Position numbers and translations under genes: made by a program. Shown here one piece after another: positions 28,614-35,915 of a stretch of DNA of 64,000 nt. The stretch is from JAIVHA01 sp965367295 (lineage in GTDB: Bacteria; Pseudomonadota; Gammaproteobacteria; DSM-19610). The stretch is taken from assembly GCA_965367295.1 (NCBI GenBank), contig CBDUHN010000003.1, positions 1 to 64,000 of the forward strand. Reading direction: 5' to 3'. The notes under the pieces were generated by a model. The model saw nothing but the letters and a program-made list of their open reading frames with translations, was not told the origin of the DNA and ran no database searches. Position 1 is the first letter of the stretch, and each line of letters opens with the position of its first letter.

Positions 28614-28788
28614 TGAAAACGCTTTTCAGCGTCGGAGGAGTCTTTCACACTACCCATCAGCACAGGAATCAATTTCGGCATGTATCCAGCGGCATCGGGC
28701 TACATGCCGGAACTGACTCTTCATCCCTGAAGTCGGCAAGTTCATCCTGAACTTTAGCGATCCATCGCCCGTCAGTGTCCATCCTGGT
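28586..28788 (-). ncRNA. Candidate CsrB/RsmY-like CsrA-sequestering small RNA
   Basis: The minus strand of this gene-free gap encodes a roughly 203-nt RNA with six GGA motifs, several in the CAGGATG form typical of CsrB. Hairpins put GGA in loops: GCGA-TGGA-TCGC (28757-28768), AAGTTC-AGGAT-GAACTT (28738-28754) and CTTC-AGGGAT-GAAG (28719-28732). A 9-bp stem CGGCATGTA/TACATGCCG (28676-28709) encloses CTGGA. A CTGAAAA/TTTTCAG stem and a strong terminator end it. A -24/-12 promoter lies 12 nt upstream of the likely start. No open frame fits. CsrB/RsmY RNAs titrate the translational regulator CsrA/RsmA; the assignment rests on structure, not homology. Confidence 0.7.
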
Positions 28789-28796
28789 ACAAGTAA

Positions 28797-28814
28797 GAGC
28801 AATTTGAATGCCAG
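28797..28814 (-). promoter_or_regulatory. Sigma-54 type -24/-12 promoter
   Basis: The minus strand reads CTGGCATTCAAATTGCTC. GG and GC are exactly 10 nt apart, and both TGGCA and TTGCT halves match the consensus. It predicts a start at about 28787-28788, just before the first GGA motif. No good sigma-70 promoter was seen nearby. Confidence 0.6.
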
Positions 28815-28947
28815 TTTATTCCACCAACCAATCAATTTACTGATAAATAAGGATATTCAATAATAAATCGGCACCGCCACCGTACCGGCCAGCCGCTGCG
28901 AAGGGGTAAATTGACAGTGAAGCCCTGGCAGAAATGCCAGCAAACTG

Positions 28948-29880
28948 TCAGTGGACGACAGAAAATCGTCGCAGATAACCGGTCGCACCCGCCGCTGTGA
29001 GGATGCACCAGACGGCAAACAGGGCCCCGGGCAGCGCCGTTTCCGGCGTGAAATGCCTGAGCGCCAGCACCACCCCCAGGCCGGCATTCTGCATGCCGAT
29101 CTCGATGGCCAGCGTCAGACGATGGCGGAAGTCGAAGCCATACAGCCGCGCCAGATACCAGCCCAGCAGATAGCCCAAGCCATTGACCAGCACCACGAAC
29201 ACCAGTACCCAGATGCCCACGCTGGCAATCCGCACCTGATTGGCCGCTACCGCGTAGCTGCAGATGATGATGATCGCCAGCGCTGCAACTCCCGGCGCGA
29301 TCTCCCTGGCCATCGGCAGGCAACCACCGAGAATGCGATGCACCACCATGCCCAGCAGCAGCGGCACCAGCACCGTGAGCAGAATGGTCTGCATCATCGG
29401 CCAGAAGGGGATTTCCAGGAATACGCCACCAAGCAACTTGACCAGCGATGGCGTAACCAGTGGCGAGACCAGGGTCGCCAGCGTGGTCAGGGCTATCGAA
29501 TAGGCCACCGCGCCACCGGCCAGATAGACCATCACGTTACTGGCCATGGCGCCCGGAGCGCAGGCCACGATCACAAATCCCAGCGCCAGTTCAGGCGAGA
29601 AGGGTGCGGCCAGCGCCACGGCAAAACCCAGTAGCGGCATTACCGTGTACTGGGTCAGCACCCCGGCACCGATGCGTCCGGGATGCTGCAGCGTGTCGCG
29701 CAGATCATCGGGATTCAACACCACCCCCAGAGCAAACATGGTGGCGGCGAAGAACCACAGAAAACTGTCCTTGAAGATCAGGAACAGCGGGGGATACCAG
29801 TAGGCGAGGAGGGCACTGAGCAGTGTGAGCGGTGCCAGGCCGGCGGCCAGCAGGCGAAACAGGATCAAGGCAGCCCCCAT
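28948..29880 (-). CDS. BASS-family (bile acid:sodium symporter-like) transporter
   Basis: 310 residues with about nine to ten membrane helices. The family motifs are LGVVLNPDDLRD, CAPGAMASNVMVYLA and GMQNAGLGVVLALRHF. These transporters carry organic anions with sodium; the bacterial substrate is unknown. The start ATG at 29880 lies only 4 nt from one end of a MITE-like element, so its upstream signals come from that element. A nested inverted repeat (28912-28950) overlaps the stop codon. Confidence 0.85.
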   Translation of the reverse strand: MGAALILFRLLAAGLAPLTLLSALLAYWYPPLFLIFKDSFLWFFAATMFALGVVLNPDDLRDTLQHPGRIGAGVLTQYTVMPLLGFAVALAAPFSPELALGFVIVACAPGAMASNVMVYLAGGAVAYSIALTTLATLVSPLVTPSLVKLLGGVFLEIPFWPMMQTILLTVLVPLLLGMVVHRILGGCLPMAREIAPGVAALAIIIICSYAVAANQVRIASVGIWVLVFVVLVNGLGYLLGWYLARLYGFDFRHRLTLAIEIGMQNAGLGVVLALRHFTPETALPGALFAVWCILTAAGATGYLRRFSVVH

Positions 29881-29884
29881 ATCA

Positions 29885-30121
29885 GGGCCTGCTCACACTG
29901 ATCCAATCGGCTCTGCCAGGACTCTGTTTTCGTCCCGCAAGGCAGAATGAACGGGATGTAGTCATGCTACAGGAGCGAATGAGAACGCCGTTGGGCGGAT
30001 ACAGAACCCGGCTCTTCACGTTGCTCCTCGTTCATTTGGAATCACCGGACTTCTCTCCTCGTGCCTTGATTGGTGTTTTTTCAGATGCAACAGAGCCTGT
30101 TGAATCAGTGTGAGCAGACCC
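29885..30121. mobile_element. MITE-like 237-bp element with terminal inverted repeats
   Basis: The ends 29885-29915 and 30091-30121 are inverted repeats of 31 bp with 27 matches; the core CTGCTCACACTGAT (29889-29902, 30104-30117) is perfect. The interior has no gene. Outer ends read GGGY. No clear target-site duplication is visible. The structure fits a non-autonomous transposon remnant; the parental transposase is not in the window. Confidence 0.6.
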
Positions 30122-30170
30122 CAGGAAGTCGCCACCTTGCCAGCGCCTGCAGGGGCACGCAACCCGACGT

Positions 30171-30821
30171 TCAATCCAGGGTGTCGAGGTGCGCCCCCTC
30201 GGTACTGCGTGGCCGCTCACCGTGCCGACCGCGCAGGCGCCGGATCACCACCGCCTCGGCCAGCAATTGCTGCAGGCCCTGGGCGGCCAGCGGTTGCGCC
30301 TGGAGGGGCAGGATGCGCAACCACTCATGGCGCTTCAGCACCGCAAAATACTCTTCCGGAGACAGCAGATCGGCCGCCAGCCGAAATCCCGCATCCAGGT
30401 GCCGCATGGCATCGGCGCCACGCACACTGAGTAGCAGCTGGCCGTGCACCAGCTCGATCAGCGCCCGCTCCCGCACCGCTTGCGAGGTCACAAGCAGGCT
30501 ATCAGCCTCCTGTTCGATGCTGTGCCCGAGACGGAAGCGGGCCATCAGCTGCTGCAGCCGTCCCCCGAAGGCACAGCTCCCGCTCGCATAGGCCTGGCGG
30601 ATCGTCCGCTGCGCCTGTGCCCGCAATGCCTGCGCCTGTGCCTGCTCCAGTGGTTCGGCATACCAGCCGGCCAGGGACATATCGTCCGCCTGAGCGGGCA
30701 GGGTGAAGGGATTGATGATGCAGGCGGCGCTTTGCATGGGTTCGCATATTCTGGAAACGGCTTGCGTTACCTTATCCCATCTCATTCGAGCGGCGGCAAG
30801 ATCAGGTGATATTTTCGCCAT
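30171..30821 (-). CDS. Hypothetical helical protein
   Basis: About 216 residues, not recognised. The sequence is Ala-, Gln-, Leu- and Arg-rich and predicted mostly helical, with no signal peptide or membrane helix. Several starts are possible; MAKISPDL at 30821 follows a GGATGGAG purine run, while the open frame continues to 30863. It is divergent from hemB, with promoters presumably in the shared short gap. Steady codon usage like its neighbours supports a real gene, but the function cannot be guessed. Confidence 0.55.
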   Translation of the reverse strand: MAKISPDLAAARMRWDKVTQAVSRICEPMQSAACIINPFTLPAQADDMSLAGWYAEPLEQAQAQALRAQAQRTIRQAYASGSCAFGGRLQQLMARFRLGHSIEQEADSLLVTSQAVRERALIELVHGQLLLSVRGADAMRHLDAGFRLAADLLSPEEYFAVLKRHEWLRILPLQAQPLAAQGLQQLLAEAVVIRRLRGRHGERPRSTEGAHLDTLD

Positions 30822-30916
30822 CTCCATCCATCGCTGCCAGGCTGGGCAAAACATGCCCTGCATTTCGGTTCGCGGTACACTGTGGCCATCCGCACACGCG
30901 ACCCAGGAGTACCGCC

Positions 30917-31933
30917 TTGTCCACCTTTGATACCAGCCGCGGCCAGTTCCCCTCTGTGCGCATGCGCCGCATGCGCCGCGATATCTTCTCCCGCCGCCTG
31001 ATGCGGGAATCCCGACTCAGCACCGATGACCTGATCTATCCCATGTTCGTCCTCGAAGGGCAGGGGCAGCGCGAGGCGGTGGCCTCCATGCCCGGCGTGG
31101 AGCGGGTCAGCATCGATGAACTGCTGAAGGAGGCCGCCGAGTTGGTGGAATTGGGCGTACCGGCAGTCGCGTTGTTCCCGGTCACGCCTGCGGAAAAGAA
31201 AACCGAGGATGCCCGCGAGGCCTTCAATCCAGAGGGCCTGGCGCAGCGCGCGGTGCGCGCCCTGAAGCAGGAGTTTCCCGAACTGGGTGTCATTACCGAT
31301 GTCGCCCTCGACCCCTTCACCACCCACGGTCAGGACGGACTGATCAATACCACTGGCTATGTCATGAATGACGAAACCGTGGCGGTGCTGGTCAGGCAGG
31401 CCCTGTCCCATGCCGATGCGGGCGCCGATGTGGTAGCCCCCTCGGACATGATGGACGGCCGCATCGGCGCCGTGCGCCAGGCCCTGGAGGCGGCGGGTCA
31501 CCGCAACACCCGTATCCTGGCCTATGCTGCCAAGTATGCCTCCAGTTTCTATGGCCCATTCCGCGATGCGGTGGGCTCAGCCACCAATCTCAGTGGCGGC
31601 AACAAGTACAGTTACCAGATGGACCCGGCCAATTCCGACGAGGCCCTGTGGGAAGTGTCGCTGGACCTGGAGGAGGGCGCCGACATGGTGATGGTGAAAC
31701 CCGGCATGCCTTACCTGGATATCGTGCGCCGCGTGAAGGACGAGTTCGGTGCCCCCACCTTCGTGTACCAGGTCAGTGGTGAGTACGCCATGCTCATGGC
31801 CGCCGCCCGCAACGGCTGGCTGGATGAAAAAGCGGTGATCATGGAATCCCTGCTGGCCTTCAAGCGCGCCGGCGCGGATGGCATCCTCACCTACTTCGCC
31901 AAAACCGCAGCCCGCTGGCTGCGCGAAGACTGA
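30917..31933 (+). CDS. hemB: Delta-aminolevulinic acid dehydratase (porphobilinogen synthase)
   Basis: 338 residues. It joins two aminolevulinate molecules into porphobilinogen. Conserved sequences include LIYPMFVLEG, DVALDPFTTHGQDG, PSDMMDGRIGA, YAAKYASSFYGPFRDA and MVKPGMPYLDIV, containing the two Schiff-base lysine sites. The metal site looks like the Mg/Asp type rather than the Cys-rich zinc type, since DPFTTHGQDG replaces DPYTSHGQDG-type Cys motifs. The start is TTG at 30917, 7 nt after AGGAG; the upstream frame to 30806 lacks homology. Confidence 0.95.
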   Translation: MSTFDTSRGQFPSVRMRRMRRDIFSRRLMRESRLSTDDLIYPMFVLEGQGQREAVASMPGVERVSIDELLKEAAELVELGVPAVALFPVTPAEKKTEDAREAFNPEGLAQRAVRALKQEFPELGVITDVALDPFTTHGQDGLINTTGYVMNDETVAVLVRQALSHADAGADVVAPSDMMDGRIGAVRQALEAAGHRNTRILAYAAKYASSFYGPFRDAVGSATNLSGGNKYSYQMDPANSDEALWEVSLDLEEGADMVMVKPGMPYLDIVRRVKDEFGAPTFVYQVSGEYAMLMAAARNGWLDEKAVIMESLLAFKRAGADGILTYFAKTAARWLRED

Positions 31934-32002
31934 GAAGGGCATCGCTTCGTATCGCGATTGCATTACAATCCGCACACGACGACCGCATTACAAGGATCTT
32001 CC

Positions 32003-32680
32003 ATGGCCCGCACCACCATCACCAGCCTGTTCGGCAGCTCACCGGTCAAACCCCTGCAACAGCACATGGATGCGGTTCAGCGCTGCGTCCATGAGCTGGC
32101 CCCTTTCATTGAGTCGGTCCTGAACCAGGACTGGGAAACGGCCCGCCAGCAACAGCTCAAGATCTCCCGTTACGAGCAGGAAGCCGACGACCTGAAACGG
32201 GAGTTGCGTATGAACCTGCCGCGTAGCCTGTTCATGCCGGTATCGCGGCGCGATCTGCTGGAAGTGCTGACCATGCAGGACTACATCGCCAACACCGCCA
32301 AGGATATCGCCGGCATCATCACCGGCCGGCAGATGGAGATCCCCGAATCGATCGGCAAGGACTTCCTGCACTTCGTCAAACGCAGCATCGATGCCGCCCG
32401 CCAGGCCCAGACCGCCATCAATGAACTCGATGAACTGGTGGAAACCGGGTTTCGCGGCAAGGAGGTCAAGCTGGTGGAAGCCATGATCAAGACCCTGGAC
32501 GAAATCGAGGGCGACACCGATACCATCGAGATACGCATCCGGGCGGAACTGTACCGCATCGAACAGCAGCTGCCGCCGGTGAATGTAATGTTCCTCTACA
32601 AGGTAATCGACACCATAGGCGAACTGGCCGACCGCGCCCAACGGGTCGGCAGCCGCCTTGAACTGATGCTGGCGCGCTAG
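32003..32680 (+). CDS. DUF47 / PhoU-like phosphate transport accessory protein
   Basis: 225 residues, TIGR00153/DUF47 family, all-helical like PhoU. Visible features include FGSSPVKPLQQHM, YEQEADDLKRELRMNLP and TMQDYIANTAKDIAG; E-x3-D patterns in such proteins bind metal clusters. AAGGA lies 7 nt before the ATG at 32003. The PiT transporter gene starts 10 bp downstream. In other bacteria this pair forms a low-affinity phosphate uptake unit in which the DUF47 protein modulates PiT. Confidence 0.92.
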   Translation: MARTTITSLFGSSPVKPLQQHMDAVQRCVHELAPFIESVLNQDWETARQQQLKISRYEQEADDLKRELRMNLPRSLFMPVSRRDLLEVLTMQDYIANTAKDIAGIITGRQMEIPESIGKDFLHFVKRSIDAARQAQTAINELDELVETGFRGKEVKLVEAMIKTLDEIEGDTDTIEIRIRAELYRIEQQLPPVNVMFLYKVIDTIGELADRAQRVGSRLELMLAR

Positions 32681-32690
32681 GGAGGTCGTT

Positions 32691-33944
32691 ATGGAATACG
32701 GCCTCATCTTCATCATCCTGGCCTGCGCCTTTGGACTATTCATGGCCTGGGGGGTCGGCGCCAACGATGTCGCCAATGCCATGGGTACTTCGGTGGGCTC
32801 CGGTGCACTGACCATCCGCCAGGCCGTCGTCATCGCCGCCATCTTTGAATTCGCCGGCGCCTACCTGGCCGGTGGCCAGGTCACCAAGACCATCCGCAAG
32901 GGCATGATCGACACCGGACTGGTATCCCAGTCCCCGGAACTGCTCGTATATGGCATGCTCGCGGCCCTGCTGGCTGCCGGGATCTGGCTGCTGGTGGCCT
33001 CCCGCCACGGCTGGCCGGTATCCACTACCCACTCCATTGTCGGCGCCATTGTCGGTTTTGCAGCAGTGGGAATCGGCTTTGATGCAGTGAAATGGGACAA
33101 GGTCGGCACCATCGCCCTCAGCTGGATCATCTCCCCCGCACTGGCCGGCATCATCGCCTACTGGCTGTTCGTCAGCGTGCAGCGCCTGATTCTGGATACC
33201 CCGCATCCCCTGGCCGCCGCCAAGCGTTATGTACCGTTTTATATCTTCCTGGTCGGCTTCATCATCTCGCTGGTGACCCTGTTCAAGGGGCTGAAGCATG
33301 TCGGCCTGCATCTGGAAACCTACCAATCCTACCTGCTGGCTGCCGCCATCGGCGTGGTCGCCACCCTGTTCGGCAGCCTCACCATCCGGCGCCTGCGCTT
33401 CGATCCCACGGCGGATGCGGACTTCCACTTCACCAACGTCGAACGGGTGTTTGGCGTACTGATGATGGTAACCGCCTGCGCCATGGCCTTCGCCCATGGC
33501 TCCAACGACGTGGCCAATGCCGTCGGCCCACTGGCCGCCGTTGTCAGCATCGTCAACAGCGGCGGCATGGTGGCACAGAACAGCCCCATGCCAGCCTGGA
33601 TCCTGTTGCTGGGCGGGGTAGGGATCGTGGTAGGGCTGATCACCTTCGGCAAACACGTGATTGCCACCATCGGCAGCAACATCACCGAGCTCACCCCCAG
33701 CCGTGGCTTCGCCGCCACCCTCGCGGCCGCCACCACGGTGGTGCTGGCCTCCGGCACCGGCCTGCCGGTCTCCACCACCCATACCCTGGTGGGTGGCGTA
33801 CTCGGGGTCGGCCTGGCGCGCGGCATCGCCGCCCTGGACATGAACGTGGTGCGCACCATCTTCCTGTCCTGGATCGTCACCCTGCCGGCGGGTGCCCTGC
33901 TGGCCATCCTGTTCTTCTATATCCTGAAGGCGATCTTTGGATGA
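32691..33944 (+). CDS. pit: PiT-family inorganic phosphate transporter
   Basis: 417 residues, about ten to eleven membrane helices, with the duplicated PiT signature: GANDVANAMGTSVGSGALT near the N-terminus and GSNDVANAVGPLAA in the second half. The VSTTHSIVGAIVG / VSTTHTLVGGVLG pairs are also family marks. It takes up phosphate as a metal-phosphate complex with protons. It is preceded by its DUF47 partner and followed by aroE with an ATGA overlap. Confidence 0.95.
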   Translation: MEYGLIFIILACAFGLFMAWGVGANDVANAMGTSVGSGALTIRQAVVIAAIFEFAGAYLAGGQVTKTIRKGMIDTGLVSQSPELLVYGMLAALLAAGIWLLVASRHGWPVSTTHSIVGAIVGFAAVGIGFDAVKWDKVGTIALSWIISPALAGIIAYWLFVSVQRLILDTPHPLAAAKRYVPFYIFLVGFIISLVTLFKGLKHVGLHLETYQSYLLAAAIGVVATLFGSLTIRRLRFDPTADADFHFTNVERVFGVLMMVTACAMAFAHGSNDVANAVGPLAAVVSIVNSGGMVAQNSPMPAWILLLGGVGIVVGLITFGKHVIATIGSNITELTPSRGFAATLAAATTVVLASGTGLPVSTTHTLVGGVLGVGLARGIAALDMNVVRTIFLSWIVTLPAGALLAILFFYILKAIFG

Positions 33945-34771
33945 CCGATCTCTACGCGGTAATGGGTAATCCCATCGCCCACAGCCAGTCCCCACGTATC
34001 CACCAGCTCTTCGCAACCCAGACCGGCCAGGACCTGTGCTATGAGGCACGGCTCGTGGCGCCAGGTGGTTTCCCTGCGGCGGTGGCGGCGTTTCTTCGGG
34101 AGGAGGGGGGCAAGGGGCTCAATGTGACCGTCCCCTTCAAGCAGGATGCCTGGGCACTGGCCGATGAGCGCAGTGAACGGGCCGCCCGGGCCGGTGCCGT
34201 GAATACCCTGGTGGTACGCACAGACGGCAGCCTGTTCGGCGACACCACCGATGGGGTCGGACTGGTACGCGACCTGACCGGCAACCTGCAACTGCCGCTG
34301 GAACGAAAGGATATTCTGTTGCTGGGTGCCGGTGGCGCCGTGCGCGGGGTACTGGAACCGCTGCTGGAATTACGACCACAACGACTGGTGATCGCCAACC
34401 GTACCGCGTCCAAGGCCATCGAGCTGGCACAGGATTTCAGCCCCCTGGGCAATATCGAGGGTTGCGGCTTTGCGGACCTGGAGGAACAGCGCTTCGATCT
34501 GGTGATCAACGGCACGGCCGCCGGCCTGCAGGGCGAGGTACCCGCGATTCCCGATAGTGTGCTGGGTAGCTCCAGCAGTGGCTATGACATGATGTACGGC
34601 AAGGAACCTACGGCGTTCGTGCGCTGGTGCCGTGAGCGGGGTGCCGCACTGGCCGCCGATGGTCTCGGCATGCTGGTGGAACAGGCGGCGGAGTCATTCT
34701 ATCTGTGGCGGGGTGTGCGCCCCGAAACCGGCCCCGTCATCTCCGCCCTACGCGGCACTGGCGGTGCGTAG
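33941..34771 (+). CDS. aroE: Shikimate dehydrogenase
   Basis: 276 residues. It reduces 3-dehydroshikimate to shikimate with NADPH. Motifs are MGNPIAHSQSPRIH, NVTVPFKQDAW with the catalytic lysine, GDTTDGVGLVRDL, the Rossmann GAGGAVRGV and NRTASKA typical of NADP specificity. The ATG at 33941 overlaps the pit stop codon as ATGA. The frame stays open upstream to 33092, but that part is antiparallel to nothing known and lies inside pit, so it is a shadow. Its 3' end overlaps a convergent RRM gene by 24 bp. Confidence 0.95.
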   Translation: MTDLYAVMGNPIAHSQSPRIHQLFATQTGQDLCYEARLVAPGGFPAAVAAFLREEGGKGLNVTVPFKQDAWALADERSERAARAGAVNTLVVRTDGSLFGDTTDGVGLVRDLTGNLQLPLERKDILLLGAGGAVRGVLEPLLELRPQRLVIANRTASKAIELAQDFSPLGNIEGCGFADLEEQRFDLVINGTAAGLQGEVPAIPDSVLGSSSSGYDMMYGKEPTAFVRWCRERGAALAADGLGMLVEQAAESFYLWRGVRPETGPVISALRGTGGA

Positions 34772-35116
34772 CAGCTGTTCCTGACTGAACATGCTGCGCC
34801 GCTCGTCCCAGCGCCGTTCTTCGCCCTGCCATTCCACGTTGCGCCAATCGAGCCGGCGACGCTCATTACCGGCAACCCGGGTTTCGTACTCCCGCACCAC
34901 CAGCTTGTGGCCAATACAGGGCTTGCCGTTCAGTTTGGCAATCAGCTTGCGGGCCTGGCGGGCATCATCCACCTGCACCAGGCCGAAGCGCACCAGTTCG
35001 CCGTCCCGGGTCTTCTTCTTGATGAGCCGCAGATGGGTCCCGGCAGAGAGCCGGGCGAATTCGCACATGCTCATTTCGGTGGCCTGTGCCGGCAGATTTC
35101 CGATGAAAATGACCAT
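34748..35116 (-). CDS. RRM-type RNA-binding protein
   Basis: 122 residues. The RNA-recognition motif starts at once: RNP2 is VIFIGNL (residues 2-8) and an RNP1-like strand is VRFGLVQVD near residue 40. The last 40 residues are Arg- and Glu-rich (RRRLDWRNVEWQGEERRWDE). Small bacterial RRM proteins bind single-stranded RNA; the target is unknown. The ATG at 35116 is chosen to begin at the fold; the frame extends to 35188 without support. Its 3' end overlaps aroE convergently. Confidence 0.8.
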   Translation of the reverse strand: MVIFIGNLPAQATEMSMCEFARLSAGTHLRLIKKKTRDGELVRFGLVQVDDARQARKLIAKLNGKPCIGHKLVVREYETRVAGNERRRLDWRNVEWQGEERRWDERRSMFSQEQLLRTASAA

Positions 35117-35191
35117 GGCGCGATACCTCTGAGGGTGATGTATGCGCCGATTATACAAAAACCGCCCTCCCAACGCCCGCAAAAACACAAC

Positions 35192-35767
35192 TCATTGTTC
35201 CAAATAAGTTTGATCATCATCAACTCTTGCCGTGATTTTCCGTGCGGCATGGCGGTCCTTGAGCCGCACATAATGGGATGCGGAATAGGCCAGGTACTGC
35301 CGCTCCCGCTCCGTAAGTTCCCGCACCCGGCGTGCCGGCGCGCCCAGCCAGAGATACCCGGCCTCCAGCACCTTGCCCGGCGCCACCAGTGAACCGGCCC
35401 CGACCATGGCACCGCTGCATACCCGGGCACCATCCATGACAATGGAACCCATGCCGATCAGGCAACGATCCTCGAGGGTGCAACCATGCAGGATCACCCG
35501 GTGTCCCACCGTGACCTCGTTGCCCACGTACAGTCCGAAGCCACCGGGCGCATAGTCACTGTCGTGGGTCACATGCAGCACAGAACCATCCTGGATATTA
35601 CTGCGGGCGCCGATGCGAATGGTATGGATATCCCCGCGTACCACCGTCATCGGCCACAGGGAACTGTCGGCCCCGATCTCCACGTCCCCGGTCACCAGCG
35701 CACTGTCCGCCACGTAGGCGGTCGCGTGGATACGCGGCGCCACCCCTTCGAATCGCTCAATTGTCAT
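35192..35767 (-). CDS. Gamma-carbonic anhydrase family hexapeptide-repeat protein
   Basis: About 191 residues forming a left-handed beta-helix of hexapeptide repeats (ADSALVTGDVEIGADSSLWP, VRGDIHTIRIGARSNIQDGS). The metal-binding histidines appear in VLHVTHDS, TVGHRVILHG. The family includes YrdA/PaaY-like proteins; many are metal-binding but lack proven carbonic anhydrase activity. The start at 35767 is spaced 9 nt from GAGGGG; an ATG at 35773 also exists. The gene ends 75 bp upstream of the RRM gene on the same strand. Confidence 0.9.
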   Translation of the reverse strand: MTIERFEGVAPRIHATAYVADSALVTGDVEIGADSSLWPMTVVRGDIHTIRIGARSNIQDGSVLHVTHDSDYAPGGFGLYVGNEVTVGHRVILHGCTLEDRCLIGMGSIVMDGARVCSGAMVGAGSLVAPGKVLEAGYLWLGAPARRVRELTERERQYLAYSASHYVRLKDRHAARKITARVDDDQTYLEQ

Positions 35768-35889
35768 CCGCATCCACCCCTCTGCCTGCCACCGCGCCGC
35801 CACCGGCGCAGGGATTAATTTACCATAGCCACACAAAGACTTAGGTTATAGTATCTCCGGTCGACTATGTTTTCATGGAGGCATACAAA

Positions 35890-35913
35890 ATGATGGCAAC
35901 ACCGGGGTTCTGA
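35890..35913 (+). CDS. Seven-residue leader minigene (MMATPGF)
   Basis: A strong GGAGG lies 8 nt upstream of an ATG at 35890, opening a short frame that stops with TGA at 35911-35913. The stop is 2 nt before the ATG of the coiled-coil gene, which has no Shine-Dalgarno of its own. This arrangement fits translational coupling by re-initiation. Confidence 0.4.
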   Translation: MMATPGF

Positions 35914-35915
35914 CT

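Noticed and set aside
28912..28950. Terminator of the BASS transporter gene
   Set aside because: A nested inverted repeat is present, but there is no T-run after it on the minus strand.
33092..33940. Upstream part of a 559-codon frame that includes aroE
   Set aside because: The first part lies in another frame of the pit gene; aroE homology starts exactly at the ATG at 33941.
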